Assembly: GCA_014281115.1 (NCBI GenBank)
Contig: JACONQ010000020.1
Location: 744,001-808,000, forward strand
Direction: 5' to 3'
DNA: 64,000 nt
Origin: Laburnicola sp. R22_1
Lineage: Eukaryota > Ascomycota > Dothideomycetes > Pleosporales > Didymosphaeriaceae
The notes under the pieces were generated by a model that had not been told where the DNA came from, did no database searches, and saw only the letters and a program-made list of their open reading frames with translations. Below are positions 10,114 through 21,900 of the stretch, in pieces; the stretch's first letter is position 1; each line of letters opens with the position of its first letter. A program made the position numbers and the translations under genes.

Positions 10114-10887
10114 CATCCACCGTACTGGCTTTCTGCGCGCTCGGGTTGTTGACCAATGCTGACTTAACACATAGGGACAAAAGCCTCAGGTACTCTACTA
10201 GTAGACTGCGGCAGAAACATATACTGCTGCGGAAGCGTCGGCAAAGAGTGTTGCGACACGGATGGTGAACACTTCTTCGTAGACCCCGAGACAGGCGACG
10301 TGAAAGATCCTTCAGTAGCATCGGCCACGGCGTCCCCGACGTGGTGGAGAGTCGACAGCTCCGCGCTCCTGGCTGCCACAAGCACTGTCTCCTCATCGGT
10401 CTCGTCTGAATCGACGACTACAGCTGCGTCAGAAGAGGTTTTCAACTCTGCTTTCACCACGACGACCGAATCAACCAGCTCCTCCACCACCGCCTCGCCA
10501 ACGAACACGCCAATGAACACGCCAACGAATACCGCGCCCACCGAGGAGGCAAACTCGAGCGCGCTTTCTGCAGGTGCGGGAGCGGGAATTGGCATCGAGG
10601 CAGCCGCAGGTCTGGCACTTGTCGGTATCCTGATTTGGTGGTTGTTGAGAAGGCGGAAGGTGCAAAAGGCACCGGCGTACGAGTACACTCGGGCGGAATT
10701 GGGAGGACATGGCCAGGAGACAAAACCAGAGTTTGCGGGCGATTACTATGCTCATAATGGCGATACTGGTGCTAGAGCACCTGTGGCGACTCTACCGCAG
10801 GAGTTGGATGCAACGTCACCGCACACGCGGCAGGAGTTGGCACCAAACACACGGCAAGAACTACCTGCAAGTCCAAAAAATACGTGA

Positions 10888-11400
10888 CGGGATGGTTGAG
10901 TGAACGTATTACGTTCAGTTCATATCAAGATTTCCACGGCTACGGTTTAATCGCGGCGGCGTCGAGGGGCGGGCTAGAAATACCCTGTCTTGGGAACGAT
11001 TAGCATCATGGGAATACAACTCGTTACTGGGCGATGATGAATTTCTAGCTGAGAGATAGCCGAATGGCCTAGTTGTACTTTAAGCCCGAGGTTAATGTAG
11101 CCAGGAAACGGTCGCCACACTGCAGTAGACAGGCGGGGTACGCGCTAGCAGATGATGCAAGCATCCTTCTGAGAAACCACGCCTCTCGCGAACTGCCTTG
11201 GATACGTATAACTATCTAGATTCTACTGTATCTTGATGTATTATTAGTAGCAACGGCAACGTTTACAAGCATGGCAGCCGTATTCGAACCAGAAAATCCA
11301 GGTGACCTCAAGGGTGAACGGTGATTGAACCACGCCGGTGTTGACGAACTTTTTACTAAACAGCCCCAGCATCGCAAATGAATCCCCTAGCTGCCGACTC
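10888..11400. other. Intergenic region, no gene seen
   Basis: It lies between the stop codon of the split surface-protein gene and the F-box-like gene. An in-frame open stretch begins at 11338 with GTG, but the first ATG is at 11401. Nothing else is recognisable. Confidence 0.5.
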
Positions 11401-12276
11401 ATGGCGCTCCCCATAGAACTCCGGCTTCGCATCTTTGGTTACGTTTTTGACTCTCAGTTCTTTATCGTCACTTCTCCGCATCGCGACGACGAAGAAAAAG
11501 ATGAAGAGAAACGCCCCAGTTACTGGTGGCGCTGGTGTGCCTGCCGTCGCGTAATACGGTTGCTGAATCAGTCAAAAGACCAGCTCAGTCCACTGTGCAC
11601 TTGTGAAGACCCCGAGGAGCAAAGCGATGGGCATGATGATGCGACGCGTTTGAGCCTTCTTTCCGTCAGCAAGGAAGTGCACAGCGAAGCGATGGATGTT
11701 TTGCGCCAGAGCCATGTCTATGTATTCCAATACAATGCCGACTTGGACAGCGTTTTGTGCACTGAGGAGTTTGGGAGGGCGAAGAGGGCGAAGAGGGCGA
11801 GCTTGACGAAGATGGCGATTACAATCTGTCCTCGCGGCTTCGAAACACACTTCTGGAACTTGGCGCTCAACCAATTGTATTTACGTCACGGTTCAATGCT
11901 TTCAGCGCGTCCGAAGTTCCCATCGCTCAAGGTACTGGAACTCAAGGTTCGAGGCGAAACTTTGACTTCCTCGGAGGCTGGTGGCTGGAAGGATTGGAAC
12001 AGCATGGTTTGGATCTTCAGTTTCAGATATCTTGCTCTTGAGAGACTGGAGAGCCTAAATGTGGATTCTACGGAATTCGTGTTTCTTGTGTCGATGGGAA
12101 ATGACAAAACGAAGAGAATTGGGTTGAGCGAAGAAGAGCAGAGAAATTATGAGGAGAACGCGCGACAGTTTCTGCTCGAGCCATTCATACCAGGCGAAGA
12201 GGATGATGTGGAACTCATGCGGGCCTCGTACGAGCATATGCTTGAAAACTTCGGATGGAGTGATGATACTGATTGA
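11401..12276 (+). CDS. F-box-like domain protein (291 aa)
   Basis: A single open frame from ATG 11401 to TGA 12276. The protein begins MALPIELRLRIFGYVF, matching the LPxELRxxIxxYxF core of fungal F-box-like or DUF7730-type proteins. This is followed by an acidic loop (about residues 25-40), a Cys/Trp patch (WWRWCACRR) and LSLLSVSKEVHSEAMDVL, the typical LLxVCrxIHxEAxxxL continuation. A short tandem RAKRAKRA arises from a repeated 9-bp unit near 11780. These proteins often recruit Skp1-Cullin1 ubiquitin ligase targets, but many filamentous-fungal members have no known role. The reading frame stays open upstream to 11338 without an ATG, so 11401 is chosen; an extra 5' exon cannot be excluded. 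Confidence 0.75.
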   Translation: MALPIELRLRIFGYVFDSQFFIVTSPHRDDEEKDEEKRPSYWWRWCACRRVIRLLNQSKDQLSPLCTCEDPEEQSDGHDDATRLSLLSVSKEVHSEAMDVLRQSHVYVFQYNADLDSVLCTEEFGRAKRAKRASLTKMAITICPRGFETHFWNLALNQLYLRHGSMLSARPKFPSLKVLELKVRGETLTSSEAGGWKDWNSMVWIFSFRYLALERLESLNVDSTEFVFLVSMGNDKTKRIGLSEEEQRNYEENARQFLLEPFIPGEEDDVELMRASYEHMLENFGWSDDTD

Positions 12277-12370
12277 TTGCGACCGCTAAAAAATGAGTAT
12301 GGGTCCGTGAAATTATATACAAGTAAGCAGATCGGCACCGTGTCTAATGATTTCTTACAAAGGGAATCTT

Positions 12371-12986
12371 TTAGCACTTCCTCCATGTCAAGCCCCAGCT
12401 CGCTCGCTTGATATCATATGTCCCAGATTTCCCTTGCACAACGGGGCGGACATTGACGTTCAGAATACCTGGGTTTCCATCGGCTGCGGTGCACTTGGAC
12501 CACTTCAGATCATTCGTGCTCGATTTGACAGTGATGTAGTCTTTGATGTCAGGGCCCGCGCACGCAATGCTTCCCCTTAATACACTCTGTCTGTGCGTCA
12601 GCTGTCGTTTTTTGGCAGGCACAGCACAGAGAATTCACCGTATCAGCCGCATGCTCACTCCAAAACGCCTGCGTAATCGTGTCCAGTTGGCTTCCTGATG
12701 ACAGATGCACGTTGCCTTGGTACGAGACCTCTTTCACCGCGACCTGCCAGCCCTGGGATCCGCCGGTGGACTGGATGTGCAACTCGCAGTTATCGGTGTC
12801 TGCGCCTTTAAGCTGGGTGAACGTGAAGGCCGGGGCGTCTCCGAGTTCGCCGTACACGGCCTTGACCGAGCCAGAATCAGTAGGGCATCCCGTTCCAGAA
12901 AACTTGAGGGATGTAATTCTGGGGGCACGTTCTGGGGCGGCGAGGATGAGTGCCGGAGCGGCTGCGAAGAGGAGGGCGGCGCGCAT
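12371..12986 (-). CDS. Secreted DUF4360-family protein (187 aa, two exons)
   Basis: Exon 1 is 12986-12639 and exon 2 is 12586-12371, joined in phase 0 across a 52-nt intron (GTGAAT...GCTGAC...CAG). The protein has a signal peptide (MRAALLFAAAPALILAAP), then ITSLKFSGTGCP, a FTFTQLKG block, NCELHI, and near the C-terminus LKWSKC with LNVNVRP. This is the order seen in fungal DUF4360 proteins (TSLxYSGxGCP ... NCxxH ... WSPCG ... LNIN). Length is close to the family's usual 190-220 residues. Reading through the intron also stays open for about 29 codons before a stop, giving a shorter alternative product. Function of the family is unknown; an extracellular role is inferred from the signal peptide. 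Confidence 0.75.
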
Positions 12987-13691
12987 ATTAACAGGAGTGT
13001 TTTTCTTATGTGTGACGGAGCTACGTTAGTAGCGGAGATGAGGTATAGTGACTTGTATGAAGCTAAGTCGCAGGTATTCTGGAGCAATAACGCAGTGATG
13101 ATCGAAGGGTCCACCTTCCTTATACACCCTTCTGCTCTCTTATCGCCTCGCCCAGGATCCTTCAACCGTCGCACGAATGTGAAAATCAATTGTTGCCACC
13201 GTATACTACTCTGACCTCGCTATAGTTTTTATTAACGCGAAGTTGGAAGGTTCGGTCGAGAGCCCCATTTAACCATATTAGCGCGCTAGCGACCCGGGTT
13301 CCCCCCTTCTTGACTTCACCGTTGGGAGAACACGACCTAAATATAGCTGCGAGGCAATATAGGATATGCGGACGTGGGTATGTACGAAGTCGAGATCTGG
13401 CGGGCTTGGTGGTACTTTCTGGAACCTGCGGATTTAAGTTACTGATTACATTTGGGAGGCTTGATATAGTAACACGAGGCTCGTGTTGGTTATTGCAGAG
13501 CTTCATGACCCACGAATCGAAGCATTCAGTCTTTAATTCTAGACTCGAAGATAGTCCTATTCGAGAGAAGGCGGGAACCGGGCAATTTGGGTTGGGTGTC
13601 GAAGGGCCCGATTGCGCTGAACAGTCTGGATTTTCAACGCTCTGCCCAGTTCGCAGCATAGAGGCAACTGTGAACTACTACCCCAGTAGGG
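12987..13691. other. Intergenic region, no gene seen
   Basis: Divergent upstream region of the DUF4360 gene (-) and OMA1 (+). Overlapping open frames of 130-170 codons on both strands have unnatural compositions and no domain signal. Confidence 0.5.
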
Positions 13692-13692
13692 C

Positions 13693-13821
13693 ATGTCGTT
13701 CGATCGTATAGCTTCGGCTGTGCGACAACTCGCCGAGAGGTCGACGAAGCATGAAGCAGCGGTACAGAGGAAGTTGGAGGCTTGGCTTCCCCGCGGCGTT
13801 CACGCGTCACTCGGAAGATGA
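13693..13821 (+). other. Upstream open reading frame before OMA1
   Basis: ATG 13693 to TGA 13821 encodes 42 residues (starting MSFDRIASAVRQL), ending 70 bp before the chosen OMA1 start. It overlaps a second possible in-frame OMA1 start at 13751. It could be a translational uORF if transcription begins upstream of 13693, which the sequence does not show. Confidence 0.35.
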
Positions 13822-13891
13822 AGCGCGACAAACACCAACAGTCAACCTTCGGCCGCGCAGACATGGTTTTCCGCCCGCGCAAGGCCTGACA

Positions 13892-15120
13892 ATGTTCCGA
13901 CCGCGTTTTTTAAAAGCCTTTGAGTCCATGTTCCGGCCGGGCAAAAGCTATGGACAGCTCCGCGCATACCGACAAGCCCCGCGCCAGCAGGACAGGTACA
14001 GCCGCCCTCGGCTGCTTCTGATGAGATGGGCAGCGCGGCCAACTTTCTACCGGGACGTGGTGGTGCTCAGTGCGGGCGCAGGAGGTTTCTATGTGTGGAA
14101 CCTGGAGGAGGTGCCGGTGAGCTGTTCTGCATTCACTCATTCACTCGTAGACCTTGTTGTAATGACTCTGGGGTAGATCTCTGGTCGTCGCCGCTTCAAC
14201 GTCATAAGTCCGGCCCTCGAAGCACGCCTAGGAGCCGCTACAATTGCGGAAGTTGAAGCACAGTACAAGGACCTGATATTGCCTGGTTGGGACCCCCGTG
14301 TCCGATGGGTGAAGAAGGTGCTTGCGCGCTTGACACCATATGCAGTGAGCGCTGGACTGCACGATGTCAATTGGGACGTCCGTGTCATCGACAGCCCAGA
14401 GGCGAATTCTTTTGTAGCACCAGGGTATGAGCATTCTGGGACCACGGGCACAAGAGCGCGTGCTAACGCCATGTCAGTGGGAAGGTCTTTGTGTTTACGG
14501 GCATCCTGCCACTGTGTGAAGACGAGCATGGCATCGCCGCAGTACTCGGCCATGAGATTGGCCACGTTGTCGCCCATCATGCCGCGTAAGCTACGTTGTT
14601 TTCAAGCCATCAAAAGCTGACGAGGTACAGTGAGAAGTTGAGTCGGGCACCCCTCCTTCTACTCGGCATGATCGCGTTAGCAGGTTTTGATATGTCTTTC
14701 TACACCAGCTCTTTGCTCCTCAAGTTGTTTTTGTCATTACCTGCAGGCCGGACGCAGGAGGTAAGACCATCTTCGTACGTATGTACTCCACTCATTGACA
14801 CACCTCTCCCAGGCCGAAGCCGATCACATTGGTCTCATGATGATGGCACAAGCATGCTATCGACCGGAAGCTGCAATGGAATTTTGGAACCGCATGGAGA
14901 CGTCCGGAAGGTCAGGCCCACCTGAGATTCTCTCAACCCACCCTTCACATCACAACCGTGAAGCCAAGATACGCGAGTGGCTACCAAAAGCTCACGAGAA
15001 AGCTGAAATGTCGGATTGCCGTGCTATGGCGAGCCTTTGTAAGTGTGCCATGTACATGAGAGAGTTACAGTCCACTGACGAACCATAGCGAATCAATTCA
15101 AGCAGAGTCGGTGGTACTGA
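13892..15120 (+). CDS. OMA1: Mitochondrial inner-membrane metalloprotease OMA1 (M48 family)
   Basis: Six exons are inferred: 13892-14116, 14177-14424, 14478-14585, 14631-14760, 14813-15038 and 15089-15120. They sum to 969 nt (322 aa). OMA1 is a zinc protease of the mitochondrial inner membrane that acts in stress-induced membrane-protein turnover. The M48 signature HEIGHVVAHHA is intact (split by the intron after exon 3), and a hydrophobic segment follows (LLLLGMIALAGF). Upstream lie VISPALEARLG and the VxxSPEANSFVAPGGKVFVFTGIL block typical of OMA1. The N-terminus is Arg-rich and free of acidic runs, as in a mitochondrial presequence. An in-frame ATG at 13751 would add 47 residues. The last intron (15039-15088) has ideal GTAAGT/CTGAC/TAG signals; ignoring it gives a slightly different tail. 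Confidence 0.85.
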
Positions 15121-18100
15121 GCTACACCATTACTCGTATTACTAACGAATGCCATGGATGCGCTTGGTTACCATGCCTCAATTTATGGAAGAACGCGTAA
15201 TAATCGTTCTCAGACATCTCTCCAACTTGAGCCGGAAATCGGTTTCACCTAGTCCACGATCTCACCTGCACTAGCAAATTCTTCAGCGACAATAGCTGGG
15301 AGCCGCGTAGGTAGGTCAAGCACAGACAAAAGCTTGAAATATTTCGGACGCGTTCATCGCGCCAAACCCCTACCTGTACGTTCACGTACTTCGTTCGCGT
15401 TAACACCCACCCACTACTACATACCAAGAAATTGGCAAACGGTTACTCGCAGTGAGCCACGTCATCATGCTTTCTTTCTTTTATGAGATAGCAACCAAAC
15501 GCGCGCGGGATGTCGATGACGGAAGAAAAACAACACATCGTTTCCCAGGCCGCGGCGGCACATGGTGGCAGAAAACCAACAGCTTGTCATCGGAATCTCG
15601 CTTACGCACGCATCCTCAAATCCAGCCTGCTGTCAGAAAAGGAACTACAAACGGCTCATCATCTCTGTCATTTTCACATTGAGGTGGGTAGGAACAAACA
15701 AGACTAGCTGATGATCTTGCCTTCGTAAATGGAGGACCGCGGACCAAATTTTCACATCCGCGATCAGCCCGCACGACAACCCCTGCTTAGATCGATATGT
15801 AGACTGTTTGAAAAGGCCTGCCGTTTGTCGGGAGCGGATGTAGACTCCGGTCCCGGGCCGCGTCCCTCGCTTGATGAAGCGTTGAAGTTAGGCGGGATTA
15901 TGATGGCGGCGTCGAGATGATCCTTTCGAGAGGAGAGACGGTCCGCACTCGGGACTCGGAGGAAAAGACGAGAAGGGAGCGATCGTCACGTTGCAGGTGG
16001 CACAGCGAGTTGCATCTAAACAGGTCGAACGCAATGACGCTCAGACACCGTTGCTCCGCTGCCTGCCCTGCTTGCTCGACGCTCCCCACTGTGGCCGATC
16101 CCAATCACGCGCTTTTTTTTACGGACTTTGGCTGTTGAACCTTGGTTGTGCTTGCTGTTAAGTCTCATAAGCTGTAAACGGTTAGGTCGACTATAAACTG
16201 ATATGAATGAATGAATGAATCGACGCAGAACTTGAGGCGAGGCGATGTCCGCTCCTTCTGACGGCTACACCGTAATAGCTGTTTTTTTTCTTATTGCTGT
16301 GGCTGGTGAGCCGGCGTGTTCCATTCGATTGCAGGGTTTCATGACGCCCAGCCGGTTCGGGCTGGTGGGACCTGCGATCCTTCAGTTCTTCACGCCCTAT
16401 ATGCCAGCCGTGTTATTATATTAAACGCGATAATGGGCGCCTCTTTTTCCGACGAGGGATTTTTTTTTCACTTTTACCCTTAACGGATGAGGAATATTGA
16501 TCTTGGCGGCTCTGTGCGAAGACGTGTTTTGTGCGTTTGTACATACGAGAGTTAATATGCTTGCATCTACCTAGTGGGAAGAGGCTTGCTGCATCATTAT
16601 GCAGCATGGATAGCGAGCGTAGCTGCAGCCCCATGTGGTAAGACGGCGACATGCGCTCTGTAGGCTGGTTCCTGCATCGCTGCCGTACCTATACAGTTCG
16701 CTAAATTTCATTGGATCCCTATCGAAGAATTGCCTAAGGTGGGGTTTGTTGTCTGCTGCTTGTTGGTGGTATCCTATTCCAAGCAGCTTTTCGTGTGTGT
16801 GCAGCAACGAGGACGAGCGTCCCTTGTCCATACTCGCTCCATCACCTTACGGGTGATGTGTGAAAAACACGCGCTTGGATGAGGAAGTCACGGCCATGGG
16901 GCGCGGCATGGCGTGGTCAATCTTCGATAAGCGCCCTTGGCATGCGATGGCTCGATGGTGCCAGGTACATCCTGTTCACACTACCCCGATCGAGAGCCTT
17001 ATATGTCAAGTATATTGGTGCGGACTTGCGGGGAGCCAGTTAACGGTTCTGCCTGCAGTGACGCGTTACATGTACTTACAGCATGACGCATGTGAGTATG
17101 GAGTGGTTACCAACATGTGCACGGGTATCGTGCACCAAACTAATATCACGTAATTAATAACTAAGCGTACACGCTTACTATGGCCGGCTGACGTCCCTCT
17201 CAGTGAGAATAGCCAAAAGAAAACACACATATGTCAAGTATCTTCGCATCTGGAAGACTTCGCACAACGCAGACGGTGAGTAAGGTGAGAACAAGACCTC
17301 CTTCGCAACATGTTTGCGCTGTGGGGGGAGCCCTGGAGAGCGTGAACCTACGTGTGTGTGCTGATCTCACGCGTTGACCCACCCACAGACCCGTCTCTCC
17401 GCACTTCCCGCCGCCACACCCGCACCCATCCGCTTACCACACCCTACATAGAAAAATCGCCATTGACCAGACCACGGGCTGGTCGCCTGTAGGCTTACCG
17501 TCGTACAAAAGGGGGCTTGGTTCCTCGGTACCACGCATGAACTGCAGTCTGGGGGTCCTTGAGGCAAAGCATGTGTCTTGATGATCGATGTAGGTGTGGT
17601 ACCTACTCTGCATGGATCCTTCAGAAGCGTGAATCTGGCGCAGCAGTAACAGAGTGTAGGACAGCATTATGCGGAGCTTGACTTGGCCTATCACACGGAG
17701 ATCCCCACCCACACGGGTCCTCTCAAGTCCGTAGTTAGTGACCACATGGCCATGCCTAGGCGGCCATCTCATGGACTGCAAGAAGAAAATCAAGGAAGAA
17801 AACACCGGCCACACCACGCTGCACCATACACACATAATCTCGGAGCGCAATGACGCACAAGGACCTTGGTTCAGGCCCACGGGTTCCCTGCTGTCCACAC
17901 GCACTCTTTGCTGCACCATAGATTGCGAGGCTCAGGTCCGCATCCGGGTTGCATGTTTCCTGGCTGCACGCTGCTGCGAGGTGCGAGGCTGATGTCCGTT
18001 TTGACTGGTCCTTTGATCGCCGAAGCACTTGGCCGGGGTTCGTAAGCCGTGTCTACCTGCATCTACCGGCGTCGACTTGATTCGAACATGCATACCTTGT

Positions 18101-18945
18101 TTGGGGTCTGGCATCTTGCGAAACAGACCAATAGGGAAGGCTTCGTAGACTGCTCGTGCGAGGTAGAGGAGATAAACTTAGTACAACTTCTGGGGCCAGA
18201 GACAAGCTAGGTCAAGGGCTACGGTGAGCTGGAAGGACACGTAGGACCGTGTCGGGCGATTATGATGCATCTATTTGCATCGACGGCACCGATGCGATGG
18301 ACGGTGGAGAAATTCAAGGCAGCAAGTGACGTTTGATGGACGTGTAATGATTTGAGGCGCCCTCAATAACTACACGGATGCTACAATTTGCCGGCGGACT
18401 CCGATGACGAGTGGCTGTTACTGTGCTACCTGAGACCTTGACACAGCCCGTACCAAATCCGCCCCATCTCACAATAGCACCGACGGAGTACAATCTCAGA
18501 CAAAGTAGATCGTGTCAATGAGCAGATAATCCATATGATGATGGCTGCTTAGCGACGCTATGAAGTGGACTGGTATGGTATCATCCCAAAGAAAAGAAAA
18601 ACCAACCGAAAGATTTTGCATTTCCAAACCAGTTGCACAAGAAAGGAAAAGACCGCATGTCGCTGGTGGTATCATTCGTGGAAAAAAGGAAGGCGAACAA
18701 CCGCAAGGGTGTAGACCGTCGTGTCATATACAGACCCCAAACCCCACCCCCATAATGCAGACATCCCACAATACAAACATAATTAAAAGGGTTCCGTAAT
18801 GTATAATCGCCGAATCGCCGTAATCAAGCGTCATCCATGATGATCCGAAAATAGTGGATGTCTGAAAGGTGAAGGCTAGCAATTAGAGAATATGGTACAA
18901 GGAAAAATGCGAAGACGATGCGTAACGCGAACGGGGAGTCGGCGA
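15121..18945. other. 3.8-kb stretch without a convincing gene
   Basis: Between OMA1 and the 3' end of the RING-PH-VWA gene. Two small plus-strand frames, 15510-15707 (MSMTEEKQHIVSQ...) and 15729-15920 (MEDRGPNFHIRDQ...), have moderately protein-like composition and could belong to one short spliced gene, but no clean intron joins them. Base composition is not RIP-like. No tRNA, rRNA or transposon was recognised. A short GAAT repeat lies at 16204-16220. Confidence 0.4.
16204..16220 (+). repeat. (GAAT)4 microsatellite
   Basis: Four tandem copies of the tetranucleotide in the gene-free stretch. Confidence 0.8.
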
Positions 18946-21900
18946 CTAATTTTCCTCCATGAGCGGCTGCTCATCGCCAGCTTCGCGCCACCCCCGTGAG
19001 CGTTCTGACAAGCGTTTGACGCCTGATATGCGGTCCGCCCACAGGGATTCTGATGGTGTGCGGAAAGTGTATGCACGCTGGGAGGAGATGACGCCGATCG
19101 CTTGGAGCACAGCCTTGCGCGAGTCCCGACCGAAAACTGCAGGGTGGTTGATCCACTCCAAGCTGGACTCCAATTCAGCGTCGAGTGCATGCATGGTTGT
19201 CGCATCGATTCCTGCTGCCGGCGTAAAAGCATCTGCGTGTGGCGACGGCGTCCTCGGGCGATCGGCACCATCAATGGGCGAAGATGCCTCGGTGCTACCG
19301 GGTGCGCTTGGCGGGTCGTTTCGTCTGTGACCGGGCGGTGGCAGTGGAGGCAGCCCACCCTTGCCAAGACCCTTTAGTATACTCCTCGTCTCTTTCAGCA
19401 GGTGGTGTGCGCGGTCATGTTGACCCCGGGATACCAATGTAAGTGCGCGTGTCAACATGTCGGAGGTGAGGAGTTCCATCCGACGCTGTACAACATGAGG
19501 ATGCGGCGGGATCGGTGGCGTCGGTGGCCGACCATTAGAGTTCTTCCTCGACGAGGATGAGGGCAAGATGGTGATGGCTAACAGGGACGGGCGCGGTAAG
19601 TGTGCAATTGATCCGTCCCTCAGTATGTCGCCGTAGGTAAGGTCGGCCTGGATTAGAGGTACTTCTTCGACACTGAGAGTGCGGGACTCGTCCTGATCCA
19701 AGGGTCCTCCCAGGGCTTCTAAGCCTGAAACAATGGTTTCCCATGGGTCTTGCGGAAGCTGCTCCGGCGATGCAGTATCCGGTGAGATTGCCAGTTGTAC
19801 AAGGATATCTACAATGCGTGTTAGCAGTCCGAAACAGATATTTTGTACTACAGTTCAACATACCCCTCTTGTCACCGAAACGCAAATCGCCCAAAGATGC
19901 TTCGGCGTCGCGACCAGTAGCGCGCTTGGTGATGTGCAAAGCACCGCTAATCTTGACGAATTTTGCAGGCGATCCTTCGGGCAGGCGCAGCTTGAGCTTT
20001 ACGTTCTGATGGGAGGTGGTCTGCAGCGAACCGAGGCACCCCGCCACGCATTCGCGAAGCATCATCCAGTCTTTGACGTATGTGTATGATGCCTTGGTAC
20101 GCGTAGACAGTTCGATCATGGTGTCGGGCTTGTGCGTCAAACCGAGACCGAAAGAGTGGATGGCAACCCTGCACAAAGTTAGCTGTCCGAAACGGCAAGT
20201 GCCAGTGCATGGAAACTTACTTTGCAGCCTCGGCCCGAGATACCACGAAGTCGACGCTCTCTGCATCAGAGGTCGACGAGTCGCTGATGAGCAGGATGCT
20301 GGACAGTGGGTTGTTCGACTTGCGCTGCATGAGCAGGTCCATGGCTACGTTGGCACCTTCGACTACATCGGCGCGGAGGCTCTTCTGGCCGACAGGTCGT
20401 ATGGAATCGAGCACCTTTGACCAGTCTCTCCAGGCTTTGCTTGTCATGGCCACAATGGGCACGCCGCCCCCGCTGGAGCCGAATGTGACCAGCCCCATGC
20501 GGTCGCGCTCGCCCAAGTTCTGCACAAGGAAGCGGAGCGTGTCGCGCAGTAGATTGATCTTCAACCCTTGCATTGATGACGAAACCGGAATCACCACAAC
20601 AATGTCCAGTGGCACGTGCAGTCCGCCAGTCAAGCGCGGCTCAGGCATGCCGACACGGGAATTGGTATACTCGGTCGGGGCGGTGACGGTCGAGCGAGCG
20701 GCACCATAGGATGAGGCCACCGAGGAGATGCGCTTGGGTCGGCGGTAGTCCTCGTCCTCGGTACCCGAGTTGTCCTGGTCGTAGTCCTGCATGCGCTGGA
20801 GGACGGGAAAGTCCATGCGGATGTCCATCAGCGCGCGCCTCCATAGCTCCAGCTGGCTCCTATTCTGGAATTGCAGGTGGAACGAAGGCAGCTCGGCCAC
20901 GGACAGGCTGAGGGTCAGGATGGCCTCGTCGGGCGAGTGCTCGACCTGGTTGAGGTGCTTCTTGATGAGGATGGAGCCCTTGAGCGTGCACTTGGGCTTC
21001 TTGGGCGCGGCCGCCTCGCCCTCCCACTTTTCGGGCGGCGCCGCCTTCTTCTCCTTGACGCAGATGAGCATCTCGGAGAAGAGGTAGCACTCGAGCTCCT
21101 GCCACGACTGGCGGTCCTTGCCGACGCGCACGTGGCCGTGCAGGCGTAGCTTGCCGAAGCGTGAGAAGTCCAGGCCGTGCCAGTTGTCGACGCGCGCATG
21201 CAGGTCCTCGGTGATCTCTTCCAGCGCCTCCTCCGACTGGCACGGCGTGTCGAATTGGCGATGTCGGCCGGGCGACTTGGTGTGCCCGAGGCCGGCCTGC
21301 TCGGTGGCGCTCGCTATCGACGGCATCGGCGGCGCGCCACGCATATCTTCGGGATCGGCCCTCCACTTGCCCTCAACCACCTCCACCGTCACCAGACACG
21401 TCAAGCTCTGCTGCTGGCGCGACTTGCTCAGCGTCGGAAACTCGCTGCGCACCGTGACTGTGGGCGGTGGGATCGGGCTCTTCAGAAGGCCGCGTGGGCT
21501 GCTGAGGCTCGATTCCATCGACTGCACGTCGTAGTCATGGCGCCGGCCATCGTGCGTCGCCGCGTAGTCACCCGAAGACGCGACTCCTGTGGCGCCACTG
21601 TCACTCCGCAGGTGCTGGCGCGACATGGACCGCATGTTGTGCTCCGATCTCTCTCGGGAGTGGGACGAATCTCGCTGTGTTGCTCGTGGCTGTTCCCGGT
21701 GCGCCTCTCGGAGTGGTTCGCGCGGTCGCGACATTTGAGAGTGCTGGTACCGGCTGCTGACATCGCTGTCGTTGCGCGGCCTGCCGTTGTGTTGGTGTTG
21801 TTGCATGGACTCGCTCCGCACGGTTGTCTGGTCGTCCCAGGGGGTCGGTGTGTTCTGGTTACTGCGGTGGCTGTTGGAGTCGCTCTGTGCCGATCGAACC

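Larger units (their letters stand above)
3812..10887 (+). pseudogene. Cys-rich single-pass surface protein gene, split by a copia insertion in codon 4
   Basis: The ATG at 3812-3814 opens the gene and codes MRK plus one base before the retrotransposon (3822-9760). After the second copy of the GAAAC target duplication (9761-9765), the frame resumes at 9766 with a hydrophobic signal peptide core (LVLYLLAGLLIGLV). Exons then run 9766-9840, 9885-10088 and 10175-10887, separated by 44- and 86-nt introns. The predicted mature protein has a Cys-rich ectodomain (pairs NCCF, YCCG, ECCD), a Ser/Thr-rich stalk, one membrane segment (LVGILIWW) followed by RRRK, and a short cytoplasmic tail. This layout recalls fungal Wsc/Mid2-like surface proteins, though I recognise no named family. 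With the copia removed, the frame is intact. As it stands, the signal peptide is cut off from the promoter and start codon. Confidence 0.8.

Noticed and set aside
10007..10723. Several minus-strand frames of 89-174 codons
   Set aside because: Antisense shadows of the Ser/Thr-rich third exon of the split surface-protein gene.
20860..21366. 168-codon minus-strand frame rich in Arg/Ala within the RING-PH-VWA gene
   Set aside because: An alternative frame of exon 2 in GC-rich DNA; the main frame there carries the recognisable PH-like region.
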